In this document: positions 37,965 to 50,179 of the stretch, piece after piece
Layout: each line of letters opens with the position of its first letter
How positions within the stretch are numbered: position 1 is the stretch's first letter
Origin: Solenopsis invicta
Lineage: Eukaryota > Arthropoda > Insecta > Hymenoptera > Formicidae
Assembly (NCBI RefSeq): GCF_016802725.1
Contig: NC_052676.1
Span: 5,845,433-5,909,432 of the forward strand
DNA: 64,000 bases
Direction: 5' to 3'
Program-made: the position numbers and the translations under genes
The notes under the pieces: generated by a model
Told to the model about the DNA's origin: nothing
Databases searched by the model: none
The model's input: only the letters and a program-made list of their open reading frames with translations

Positions 37965-39518
37965 TAACAGAAAAGTTATTCTGCATACACAAGCAAAAAT
38001 CAATAAAAATTGTAACTCTATATTTACATTTATGAAAAAAAAATATTGTCTTTATCTTTTCGATAGCTCTATTAAGCAGATCTATCATGTGTATGTATCC
38101 ATTGACACCAAGTGTTCATTTCATGAATCATCATGAAATGTCAATTTCCGTACGATCACAGGGCAACATTGACTTGGGGTTGGGTGGCTGCTATATATGA
38201 GTTCTTGGGAAGAATACAGAATTGCTTGGGAACATCGTGAATTCTTTTTTCCGAGTACATTTTTGTTCATAATTTTGTCGTGTATTATTCTGGAATATAG
38301 GGCTAATCAATAAAAATTATTTTATTTGTAATATATTTGGTCAAAAATAATATCTTTCAAATGAATTTAAACGACTACGTGACATTTCGGCGTTATTTAT
38401 ACGTTTTAGTAACGTTATGTTTTGATCATTAATTAGACGTAATTAATGACGAGAAACTCGCGACAAGTCGAAGACGTCATGTTTGCTGGGCATTTGTTTA
38501 AAATTTCGTAAAATTAGAATTTCCGATGTGGCACGCGTTTCCCAGATCCCCTTTTAAATTACACGCTTCGATTTGCAGTCAATTCGGCGTGACAAGGAAC
38601 AAACACCGCATTCCTCGCGGTAGTATAATGAAGGATCATCTACTCCGGAGTAGATAAACGGACGCGATCGGCTGTCACGCAGGCCCCATTATTAACCGCA
38701 CAATAAATTCGCTCTCCAACGGTGTCCGTCAATGAGCGAGATACAGAGATCGACTGTCGTTCCGGGGGTCCTTTATCGGCCCTCGTCTCTTCGTCATACA
38801 TTCTGTCATTCATGGGGCGTGAACGCGCCTTTTATCGCACATCGCCGCCAAGAGTCGACAGCGCGAGGGGTGTGACGGTGTCTTTTTTTCGGGCAATTCA
38901 ACGCCAAATCGACATGGAACCCCGTATTCACGTACTGTACAAAATAATTAAAGGATCTTCCCTCGAAATCATCCCGCGAGCCATATCATTCAGCGAGTTT
39001 TCCAAACTTCTAAAGACTCCTCTAGTATGAGGTATGATGAAATCTTTTGCTCAAATACGATCGAAAGACACTGGATAGAGAAACGACCAATCGCATTTAT
39101 GAAACTTATTAAAGTTATTTGCTCATTACTCTCTTAATATCAATTTGATATGAAAAATTTCTCTCAATGTTCTACCTTTCTTATTGCGAATTCTTCTCTC
39201 CAGCCTTTCATTTATATACGTATAATTATTTTATATGTAATATAACGCGTTACATTACATATTTATGCAGCAGCTTAGAATAACTGGTGTATACTTCTTA
39301 TCTCTTTTTATTTACGACTATTGAGATTTACAATGTATATTTAAAAATGTATGTTATCATATCATTATTGTAGACTAAGGGCTACGTGGGATACACCATA
39401 TCAGTTTCTTGGCTGTCGCTTCACTTTTTGTGTGCTACGCTATTGTATTCTTATGTATGTAATCTGTATAATCTCGTATCCATTTGTATACAACAAACTA
39501 TTATTATTATTATTATTA

Positions 39519-39738
39519 CACTGAAAGAAAAAATTCTAAATAATAAAAATTTATTTCAAATAGTACTAATAAAATATTTACTTAATAAAATATTGACCAT
39601 TAGATTATTTTATAAGAAAAAAAATGATAAATAAAATTAATAGTAACAAATAAAAATATATTTAAATTTAATAAATATTTTATTAGTACTAAGCAAATAA
39701 ATATTTATTAAAAATTTAATAATTTTTTTTCCTCATTG
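39519..39738. mobile_element. MITE inserted in an (ATT)n tract, CACTG/CAATG ends
   Basis: 220-bp element whose arms share TAGTACTAATAAAATATTTA with its reverse complement. The ends are CACTGAAAGAAAAAATT and (reverse) CAATGAGGAAAAAAAATT. It is flanked by TA and sits inside an ATT trinucleotide run that continues on both sides (39501-39518 and 39739-39757), which marks the insertion point clearly. Confidence 0.78.
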
Positions 39739-40267
39739 TATTATTATTATTATAGTATTCTGCTTTAAAAGTTTGTTCTTTATAAAAAACTGATTTGCAT
39801 TAAGAATCGAACTCCGCGTGGCGAAGAATTGAGAAAAAGAATACTTTCGTTGCGTAAAACACGACAGGGTGGGCTAAGTGATTTTTCACGATTCCGACAT
39901 CACGGGTGAACGGGGGAATAGTGAGTGGGATGGGAGGGGTTTTCATTTCTTACTCTCCCCCACGGTCTCGTCGAGCACGGGGGTGCCACGCGACCGCTGA
40001 TTATACCATTCATCGACTGGCACGGTCCGAAAGAGGGTTGCGAACGTAAACGCCGTAACATCTAACGTATCCGCGTCTCCCTCCTTCTTGTTTCCTGTCC
40101 GCTTCGACCTGAATGCTCGCTCATCAATGAAACAATTCGGCTTCTCGACGATCCGGCGTCGGCTCCTTAAGATCTTCTCCCTACCTCTTTAATTGGCAAC
40201 TTTCTAATAGACGTAGCAGCAAGCAAAGTCTTATTATTTATGCATATATTTCTTCAAGCGTGTGCTG

Positions 40268-40601
40268 CACTGTGGAAAAAAGTGTTTGGTATTCGATATA
40301 ATTGCACGGTATAATAATTATAGTTAGGAGTTTCTATTTCATAATTATGTTTGAAATTATAGACTTTTACTTCTTTAACGATTTATGGAGATATTTTGTT
40401 TCTATTAATATCTTAATTAAGTACAATGCTTAGTTTCCGAGAAATAAAGGGATGTTACTTTAAAAGACTTCTATCGGTATTAGCAACTTTCCTCTATTGC
40501 CAATATTACATTAGCAATAACTGTAAGAAGGAAGCCCTTAATTATTTTAACGTTCAATTGTACACAATTAGCCATAAATACCAAACACTTTTCTCTCAGT
40601 G
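40268..40601. mobile_element. MITE with CACTGTG...CAGTG ends (GTTTGGTATT family, copy A)
   Basis: Left end CACTGTGGAAAAAAGTGTTT plus GGTATT; right end AATACCAAACACTTTTCTCT plus CAGTG, its reverse complement. It is about 334 bp long, with TA after the right end. The left TA is not preserved. The open frame at 40426-40641 lies mostly inside it and has no recognisable product. Confidence 0.75.
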
Positions 40602-41254
40602 TACAGGCTTCTTTTCACACGCACAAAAATGTTACCATTGAATAACAAATTTCACTCAATTACAGAGCGTAAAAATCGGCATGTAATAGCAAAAACAATG
40701 TGTATGAGTACAGAGCAGGACATGATCGTAGTGATTGCTGAAGCGACAACAAACGCGCGCGCTCCGCGAGGAAGGGCTCGACAGTGGCTGAGGGGAATGG
40801 GACGGTTGGGGGGTAGTCGAGAGTAGGCAACGCTGGCGTCGAAAAGCTCGCTGATTACTCCATTGTCGAGCCGGTTGTTTCAGTTAATCGCAACGCGCCG
40901 TGGACTTTTGTTGTCCTTTTACACGCCTGCAGCCTGCATTCAGACTGATGCGTCCATCTTGATACTTAATGCCGTTAATGTATTATATGTGAGTTGCAAT
41001 TTTTGAGAGAGGAAAAGAGAGATTTTTGATAGTAAAATTCTGTTTGATAAATGAAGAATACAATGCCACTTTTGATGAAAATGTTCCATTATTATAAATA
41101 ATAATTAGAACAGCAAAATCAAGACACTTAAAAAGTACAAACAATGATAATAATTACGCGTCTAGCTGAAGTGAAGAAAACTGTGAGTCAAAGTTTGTAA
41201 AATAAATTTATAATAGCGATGAAAAAAAAAGTCTTGCATTATTTGGAAATCTGG

Positions 41255-41510
41255 TAGATTCGTGGAAGGAACAATTTTGTTGAGATATTTAAATATTAAC
41301 TGGATACAGATCTACAAATAATTTGATTTAGCCATCAAAATAATTGTGATGGATATTAAAGCATAATGAGCAATGTTGCAAAAAATTTAACATTGTAACA
41401 ATCTAATTTGAGAGTCCAACATATATTTTGATGGCCTAACAAATTTATTTTCATCTCTATATTTAATTAAATTATTTAGATACTTTAGCAAAACCGTCTT
41501 TTCCGTTAAT
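41255..41510. repeat. Foldback (MITE-like) repeat, family 1, copy B
   Basis: Second copy of the repeat at 1530-1775, in the same orientation. It shares TAGCCATCAAAATAATT, the central AATGTTGCAAAAAATTTAACATT region and ACTTTAGCAAAACCGTCTTTT. The arms GGAAGGAACAATTTTGTTGA and (right, reverse complement) GGAAAAGACGGTTTTGCTAA show its terminal inverted repeats. The inner hairpin 41307-41459 is flanked by TA dinucleotides. Confidence 0.72.
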
Positions 41511-42987
41511 ATGTCTGTTCAAACTGTTCAAAAACAAACGCATCAGAAATCTTGTAGGAATTACCAAATTATAGTAAAGTCCATCAAACGTTCTGATTTC
41601 GAATTCTATTATAATAACTAGAAATTCTCCTTGATTTTAGCAAAATGTACTTGATCATGTATGTTTTGTTAGTAAAATCATAATAAAATCATTTTTCTCA
41701 GTGAAAAAATAATCGAGTCTTCATACAATTTTTTATTTCGTATTAGAACATAACAGCGCGCGCCATTGAAATTTATATATTGTAACAATAATTTTATATC
41801 ATGTACCATTTTAGAAAAAAATATGCCATTTAAAAAATACTATTTACTACATATCCTAAACGTCTTTTCTTCTGTAGCGATAAATCAAAATCTGAGACGC
41901 CTAAACTTCTTCTCAGAAATCACGAGTGCGTTATGCTAAATTTTGCATTTTGGTCCACGATAATCTATCAGCCACATTTTTTGCATTTTGGTGCGCTGTA
42001 TTGAATCAGTCATTTTAATATTGGAATTTTACATTTATATACTGCAAAGCTATCTTTCATTTACAAGCATGTGAAGTTAATTCAGAAGTAATTCAGTGTG
42101 TCGCATCTTAGACAACGTTGATAATGGATCCGTCAGGAAATCTGGGAGAGAAAAAAAAAGGGAACATTCCGCGAGGCGCCGTGGGATGCCCAGCTCATGA
42201 CGTCAAGGAGTTCCGCGGCGGGATCGCGTCATAAATGTCGTCATAAACGAGACTCGATTGTCTCTCTGTATATCGTTTCTCCGTACCGGCGGCCGGACGA
42301 AAATCGAATTCCGTTTTGTTTGGACGAATCTATACTGGCATTCGGTATTCAGAGCGCGGCCCTCGACATATCAAAATAGAGCGCGCACAATAAGTTATTC
42401 GACCGAACAAAATCGAGGGTGGCTGCGCGGAGCGGGGGCGTGGTAGGGGGGAGGAGAGGGCGACGCGGGAGGGTAGTATTTTATAGAGTCCCGTTCGGGT
42501 TACATACCGTGAATACATCGCGCGGAAAAAGGGTGGCGCGGGGGATGGGGTGGAACTCGCGTGTGACTGGAATATGTCATCAAGGGCCTACGGGGGTTGA
42601 ACTACCCCCCTTGGCGGCGCACGTATACTAATCTTCATTCGCTATTTGACCAAGTGCACTTGTAAGTATCCTTCGCCGTTAAGTCTCGGGATTGAGGGGG
42701 AGGGACGGAGAAAGGGGGACTCGATTGTCTTGATTCTACTTCGGGGAATTTCGTTAGAGTAACGAAAGCAACTTCCGTCAAAAATCTTCATGGAAATACG
42801 AGATGTGAGAGAGAGAGCTCTCTTTTCTAAATAGTTAAAGTCACTAGATTAATAGAGCACTGCAATGGCAGGTTCATTTTTTAGCATTTGGACCAAAAAT
42901 AGCGGAAAGAGAGAGTACACGTAGTGCGCTAATTTTCATCTTTCCATTAGGTGCAGCAATCTTAATTTGTGCAAAAGTTATGTATCC

Positions 42988-43137
42988 CAGCAAACACAAA
43001 GTTACAGTTATAGAAATGTTAGTTGTTATTTTCCACTCTCAACAATGTAACTGTTATAACACATTAGTTATATAACAGTTATATTGTTGAATGGGAAAGT
43101 TACAGAAACAACTAATATTTATATAACTTCTTTGCTC
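42988..43137. repeat. 150-bp hairpin repeat
   Basis: AGCAAACACAAAGTTACAGT...TGTTAGTTGTTATTTTCCA...CAACAATGTAACTGTTATAA is mirrored by TTATATAACAGTTATATTGT...TGGGAAAGTTACAGAAACAA...CTTTGCT. The arms are about 72 bp with scattered mismatches. MITE-like and non-coding. No target duplication could be recognised. Confidence 0.7.
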
Positions 43138-44087
43138 ATAAATATATTAATTACAAATAAAATTGATTTATATATAATAATTTATGGCTTCATTTTCCCT
43201 CGCAAAGTACATTTAGAATGGCCGCGAGTGGAGCCAAAATGGTAGAGAGTTTGCGGTATTTTATAAATCCCGTGACTTTAGGTAGTGACTTAGATCCCAC
43301 CCTTCGCTCGACTTAATAGCCACCTAACGATTCGGCCATAATGATTCCGCGCTATTCCATTTATCTTAATTTGAAAAAGTGAAGAAAGGCTGTGATCGCA
43401 AGCGGAGGGACATTGTGCGAACATGATGCATTGTATCGCGTAGTGATCGTTCGAAACGTCCATTATATACAGGGTGTACCGCACGTAAGAATGCCGGGGC
43501 GGCATAAAAGAGTCGAGACATCGGGCGATCCGGAGGACGGCCTTGCAGCCCGTGTCCTGTCAGATGGACCTCTTCCCCCGCTCTTCTCGCGCTAGATATC
43601 AACGCGATTATGATGGTTGCGCCGCGTCGACGTGGTCGTACTATTAATAATAATCGGAAAATAATTATCCGACTGCGGGCCGAGCGACGGCGGTTCTATC
43701 GATGCGTGTGGGCGGCAAACTGTGTGCGGCTGCTGTGAATCGCCGCTAATTGTGAGGAATGACCGACTCGCGTGTCGGCCGATCGCTGATTCGACATACG
43801 GACGCTTTCATGACGGACAAGGCCGCGTGCTAACGATCCGAGGATCCATCCTCACTCCTCACGATTATCGGAACGACGACGGATTCTCTGATCGCGACCG
43901 AATCGAACCGCGCGCCTCCCAAGACCACCTACGACGAGCTTCCACCTTGCTTTTGGAAAAACGCGAGGCTCATTCAGAGTGTTACGCGTTGCGTAATATA
44001 CTTGGGTTTATTCTTGTGGTAAAATATCTGTTATACATGTTAACTGTTGGGAAATCTTTAAACACAAGACTAAAGTATATGGGATCA

Positions 44088-44245
44088 TGCACTAAGAAAA
44101 ATGTTTGGTATTTATGATTATAATCGCCGGTAAAATAATTATGATTAGATCCATTTTTATAGTTATTACCGCTATAATGTTATTACTGTAATAATAATAA
44201 TAATCTTGCGTTTATAGTTCTTACCAACTGTGAGAAAATGTTACT
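44088..44245. mobile_element. Partial MITE of the GTTTGGTATT family, copy B
   Basis: CACTAAGAAAAATGTTTGGT plus ATTTATGATTATAATCGCCGGTAAAATAATTATGATT parallels the first 60 bases of the element at 40268 (CACTGTGG..., then ...GCACGGTATAATAATTATAG). The distal end is not clearly matched, so the boundary at about 44245 is a guess. It appears truncated or diverged. Confidence 0.5.
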
Positions 44246-46362
44246 ATAAATTATGATAATTTCAAATATTAATTAAATATATAGTTATTAGTTTGATTAA
44301 AAAATTAGAAAACTGATAAAAGAAATAATTTTGTTCGAAAAAAGAATCAGAATTTAAATTTGAAAGTAAACTTCCAAAAGTTTCTCTGAGTTCCAGTAAA
44401 ATTCCATGATTTTCAAGAATAAACAAGAAATTTCTTTCCGATAACATTCTGTTTTCTTTTTATTTGAATGTGTGCTCTTATTATTTTTTAAAATATAAAT
44501 AAATGATTGGATCAAAAGGTTTTATTGATTTATAATCGACATCCAAGTTGTGGTAGTCGGGTAAGAATGCAGTGATGCAGTGAGAGTTTGAAAAAAGAAA
44601 ACGATTGCGCTTTTAAAGACCTGTCCTCTAAGAACGCGTAATTGCCGGACTCTGCACGCGACTCGACAAAGATACTCTCTCTCCGGGCAATAGAGGACAA
44701 TGGCGGACTGTCGACATTACGGGGGACATTGTCGTGGTTCGATATGAGCCCCGTTGCCTCGGGTATACAAGCAGCAATATCGAGATCCTACCAACCTCCC
44801 TTCAAATCGCTCCCGCCACCTTTCACTTCCTACTCTTCAAAGCAACAACGTCTCAAAAAAGCGAACGTTTGTTCACCTCAGTCTGCATTCTCACATTTTT
44901 CACGCACTGATAAAAAAAAAATGTTATTTTTCGTCGCTGCATCGATGTGCATTCTTTTTCTAATTTTAATTCACAATAGATTTGAATTTTTGCTAAGGAC
45001 AATTAATAAGATTTACAATTAGACTTCTCCAAGTTAAAATGTTCGCACCTTTTGTCAATGTTCATTCTTTTAGTCTTGAGGTGTGAAACATAAACATTAC
45101 ATTTTACACGCTTTTGCCTTATTTTATATTTATATCTTTTATGTTTAAATATATTTTTCATAAATATGTGCATGCACACACATCATCAATTTCTTATTTA
45201 CACAGCTTTTTTTTAAGTTAATACCATTCTTCAATTTGCGACGTACCTTTCGCGCTCGTTCGATCGAACGTATGCGTTCATAAACGTGGCTATTGTGCTG
45301 GCTGAGTTTTTCGCAAAGGGCCCAAATAAGCCCTTTATCAGTCTGATTCTGTATACACGCGCGAATGGCTGTCTGTGACAACGGCCCTTTTTCCAATTAT
45401 CGACTCGATCGACCCTTTCCATTTGACTGTCGCGCCAAACTCGAACCATGATACTCCCTGATACAAGGCGAATCGGCCTTGATAGCGCTTTCTCTGTCCG
45501 TGAATGAAAGTAATAGTGATTCACTACGGAGATTTTTCGCTTTTCAATTTTTATTGTTCCATTATATGTATTCACTTCCAGATTAATCGAGTAAAGATAA
45601 TATTATTATATAATTATTTGAGATAAGAAAGTAAATAACAAAGATATATGCTGTAAAGAAAGATGAATAATATATTACGTGAAACAAAAATATATAATAA
45701 AGTGTACGCTATTTGCAAATAGTTAGATTAAATAGAATTTAGAAAAAAATGTCAACTTAATATTATTCATTCTATATTCATCTATTGTATCTATACTGTT
45801 GAATTATATTTGCCACGTGTCTAATAATTTCATTATTGCGTCAATGTTACATTTTATTTGAAGATATTACTGGGCGATTGTTTCTACAATTATGTATAAA
45901 TAATGGAAATAAAATATTGTGCATTTGTATACCATTTCCTTCGAACTCGATCGCTGTTGGCGTGAACTGTCTGTTCCGTGTAATCGATTTGCGGAAATGT
46001 CAATAAGTAAAAACGTTATCGTCAGCCCGTCTGTGTGGGAAAGATAAACGGACCGAGCAGCTTGTCCTTCCTTCTTATAAAGAAAACTACCGAGGTTAAG
46101 AAGAAACGAGCGATTATTTGACTTCGAGGGAAATCAATAAAGTGGAAGATCGAGGATGTATGTAATGTATATAGACATTGTCAAGCGTTTTTTGAAATCA
46201 ACTTTGTAATCATTTTTTAGAAAATGATTAGGATTGTTGGTAGATGATATGTATACTAACCTCTTAAGGGTGAGCCAAACAAAACTATCTATTTTTAAGG
46301 CTCCCGACTTCTCGCGCGGTTATATCGAAGTTATGACGTCATAAGCGAGAAATAACACGCAA

Positions 46363-46725
46363 AGTTTCAGCCGTGGCATTTGTAAATAATGAGAATTTGG
46401 ATAAAAAAGAATGAGATCGCTTTAAAACACTTGTAAAAATGGGCGTCGACTATTCTTTTCTTCCCTGACAATCAGTAAATAGTCGTAAAAGGTTGTGAAA
46501 TGAAGCCTATTCAAGCAGGACAACATACGGTCAAGCTGAATGAAGTTCCAGCCGTAGCATTCGTAAATAAAGAGAATTTGGGTAAAACAGAATAATGAGA
46601 TTGCTTTAAAACACTTGTAAAAATGGGCCTTGGCTGTCCTTTTTGTGCCTAACAGTAAACAAATAGTCATAAAAAGCACTTGAAGTTTATTCAGATAGGA
46701 AAACCCACGGACAGTTGTTAAAAAG
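46363..46725 (+). repeat. Two-unit tandem duplication, about 181-bp unit
   Basis: Unit 1 starts near 46363 (AGTTTCAGCCGTGGCATT) and unit 2 near 46544 (AGTTCCAGCCGTAGCATT). Both then carry GTAAATAA.GAGAATTTGG, GAGAT.GCTTTAAAACACTTG, TAAAAATGGGC and an AAATAGTC.TAAAA block. The minus open frame 46422-46811 spans both units and exists because the repeat lacks stops in that frame. It has no recognisable protein family. Confidence 0.8.
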
Positions 46726-47084
46726 AGCGAAAAATATGCCTTTACGTATAATTTAAAGAAATTATATTTGCGGCCTATTTTTACGAATTTGGTAAATACG
46801 AAAGACGTCATATTTTTACAAAGGATAATTCTTTTAACAAAATAAGTCGTTCAACATGTCACGTTTTACGATTATTAGTACTAATTTTTTCCGCGATACT
46901 ATGTCGCTATCGTCAATGCGGAATTCTAAGCTGAGGAGTCTTAATCCTTTTTCTCATTATAAGTCATTCATGAATAACCTTTTTCTTTATTTTTTTTTTA
47001 TATAAGTGATTATAATTTGATTGACGTTTTTTTCTACATTAGTTTTCTTGAATTATAATTATGATTTGAGAAAAGCAAGTTTAT

Positions 47085-47122
47085 CTAACCTTCAAGTTTA
47101 TCTAACCTTCAACTTTTGATAA
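47085..47122 (+). repeat. Short tandem duplication (about 17-19-bp unit, two copies)
   Basis: CAAGTTTATCTAACCTTC occurs twice in direct succession. Minor slippage or duplication in AT-rich non-coding DNA. Confidence 0.8.
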
Positions 47123-47437
47123 AATTATAATTTTTTACATATCGAATGAGTAATTCATATACAGTCCGTTATTTTTTAAAAATATAAAAAAAAACTGTAA
47201 AAATTAGAGTTGAGAAAATCAGTATTTTACAAAAATCAGTCCTTTTCTAATGCATAGAAAGATAAAAAAATATAATTTAACAGCAAAATGCTTTAAAAGT
47301 GCTTTGATGATACTTAACTCATAACTTCATATCTGTTGCAATGATTTATCCTCCTTTCTGTTATTTTTATCAATTTTATCAAATCAAGACAAGTAGAGAG
47401 TACTGTTAAGGCTGCTTTTTGATATACATTGCCGTAC

Positions 47438-47530
47438 AGAATAGAAAATCTATAGTTCACATATTACGTATATATATAATAAATTTTCAGTACTATCAGT
47501 GAATTTTGAAATAAGGTGGATTCCGTTAGC
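47438..47530 (+). repeat. Dispersed repeat family 3, copy B
   Basis: AGAAAATCTATAGTTCACAT, ATTACGTATA, TTTTCAGTACTATCAGTGAA and TTTTGAAATAAGG parallel 18363-18455 in the same orientation, diverged. Sequence beyond both ends is not obviously shared. Confidence 0.6.
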
Positions 47531-49823
47531 GTATTGTGCGATAGTATGTATGTACACATCCATTTAAATCATTCATGCCTAGAAATTTTTTAGTGGGCCA
47601 ATTAGAAAATTTTATATTAAACTAGCTAATTAACTTCGTGAGATCGGATGTCATCCTATGTAACGCAGTCTTTAATAAACAAAAATCTTAAACAAATTTT
47701 TTTTTAGTTGTAAGTTAAAAATTATTTTTTAATTAGTCGTTTTCAATTATTCAGGCTGCGAGAAGACTATATTTTCAATTTTTTTTCTGGAAATATTAAG
47801 GCATAGCCAAAAATCATTCTACATAGTTCGAAATGCACAGAAAATAAATCCACTTGTTTTTTTTTTAACTTAAGATACTTAAAGTTTTGATCGTTTTCAA
47901 GTTGCATTTTAAAAATTATTAAGGCTTACAAAGTTTTTATTAGACGTGGGATTTGAATATGAAATTCTTTAACTCATCTAAATTGAAATATCTATAGGCA
48001 AGCAAGAAATTCTTATAATCAGTAATGTTATATAACAGCGTGCACTTGCGCAATGTAATAATATAAAAATTCGCATTTGTAGCGTTGTTATATTAAATTA
48101 TGTATTGTAAAATTACATGTATATGACCTAGATTTTGAATTATGTAATAATTTAGAAACATTTTTTCCGCTGGAAAGTTCTATTTATATTTAAGAAAGCT
48201 CACAATCGTACCGATCGATTAAAGTTAATTTTATGAAATCCTTTTCATCTATCTTTCATCATCGATTCGTTATTACTAGAGCACCTCGAGTAAGAATACG
48301 GAGAGTAGGGTGATTGAACTGCCAAACTGAGAGGCAAAAGCGGAAGTTACGTATCTGCAGTGTGTACCATTTGTGTTTACACTGTTCGAGTGAGTTTTAT
48401 GTGTGTATTTATCTGTATTATTTCCCGTTTCATTCATGCTCTGCTGTCCGTGCTCTTATTCGAGGTACTCTAGTTATTACGCTCGTAGCGGTTGCGTATT
48501 TGTACGATGAATCATCTGCCCGGCAAATCTTCTTAGATGATTCTCATTCGAATCCGCGCCTTTCATTCCTCCTCGAGAATAACGCGTCCCTTTACGCCGC
48601 GATAAGCCACCGGCGAATGTTATCCGAAGAACTTTCCTTTTCCTCGCGACCGAGGAAAAAGGACAATTCTGTATTATTGCATTATATCCGGAGAGAGTTC
48701 GGTGCCTCTGCGAAAATTGCCTCTTCCGTAGATTATCGAATTATCCTGCAATCGAGAATAAAAAAAAAAGAAAGGAGATGAAACTCCTTTCTATACCGCA
48801 GAGAAAAATCACGTCGCTTCGTATTCAGTTTAACTAATTAAGCAATAGGATTTTGTATCTTACTTTGCAAAAGTTGACATTTGCGTGTACAAAGTAGATT
48901 CAACGTTAATTTATTAAAATGTAAAGAGATGTTGAAAATAACAGTTGTTACAAAACAAAAAATATACCGTTCTACGCGTTCAAGATTTTCCAGCACTGGT
49001 GGCTTTTTAATCGATGCAACACGTTCTCAAATTATTGAACAAGTCACGCGCAAATGAACTCGGCAGCTCCATTTCCGTTATCCTCGCAAGAGCCCGAGTT
49101 ACGATAATGGCGCGCGTTTAATATAAGAATCAGTCGTGCCATTGCAATCTACGACAGACATGGGTAATTGCTTGCGGAGTTCTCGTTATTGCGATTGCTA
49201 TCAGTTCGTCTTCCGAAATCCCAACTGCTTCTTGCACTCGCACGAGAATACAATATTAAAGAGCGGCGCGGTAATTATATTACTGTACAGAAGATGGCCG
49301 GTAATGGCCGCCGTACACCTCGCCGCAAAAATTAAAATAAAAAATTCAAGATGTTCCTTTTCTTAATAAAAATATTTGAAACTTGAACGAATGTAACGTT
49401 TCTCCATTTGCTTTTCTTCTAAGTAAATCTAAAAATATAATTCTCAGCAGGATTTCTATTTTAACATTTCTCTTATCTCAGGTACATTCAGATTATCTCG
49501 ATATTCGAGAGATTGTATTTGCGATATTACAAGTAAAGTGCACTTTATCAAATATCAAACTGTTACAAGAGAAGGCGTAATGTTGTCATAATGACTAATA
49601 TAAAAAAATTAAGATAGATAAATTTGTTGAAGGTAAGGAGTTCTCTTTCTTTCTGCAGATAAACACATCACATTCGAGAAATTCGCGACGCGTATAAATG
49701 TCTTGCGTACGTTTCGTTGCGGAAATGAAGCGAATCGGTAGATACTCGCATAGGAACATTAGAGGCGGTATCTGATACAGCCGAGGTGTTTAGGAATTAC
49801 CAGACAGTCATTTACGCCTATAC

Positions 49824-50179
49824 CTACAGAAAAGTTTCTTGAATTTATTTGAATTAAAGAAATTTGCTATACGATAAAAAAAAAGTATCTTTGATTTGAA
49901 GTATAATTTCTTGGTTATTCTTTTTATTAGAATTAAAGAAATAGTTTGGTTGTACGACGTAAATCTTTTTTTAAAGAAGCATGTTTTTAAAACCAAAGTA
50001 ACTAAATTATTTCTTATATTTCTGTCAGTACTTTTTTCCAACAAATAATTTATTCACATTAAAAATGGCTAATAGCGTCATATCTTGAAATGAAATAAAT
50101 TTTTATTTTTCTCAAAGATATTTTTACTTCAACTTAAAGAAACGATTACAGCAAGTTAAACATAATTTTTCTCTGAGTG
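49824..50179 (+). mobile_element. Repeat family 2, copy A (MITE-like, ends ...CTCTGAGTG)
   Basis: About 356-bp element ending CTCTGAGTG followed by TA. Read against the reverse complement of 54282-54705 it aligns along most of its length. Shared blocks include TTGGTTATTC, GTTTGGTTGTAC..CG..AAATCTTTTTT, TTTCTGTCAGT and GCTAATAGC. Inner ends share a GTTTCTT...TTGAA inverted repeat. A short minus frame (49808-50044) has no recognisable domain. Confidence 0.7.

Noticed and set aside
39795..39840. AAGAATCGAACTCCGCGTGG, which resembles a minus-strand tRNA T-arm
   Set aside because: No matching acceptor stem, D-arm or anticodon arm could be placed around it.
43722..44117. 131-codon + frame
   Set aside because: No recognisable domain, and the end runs into a decayed MITE at 44088.
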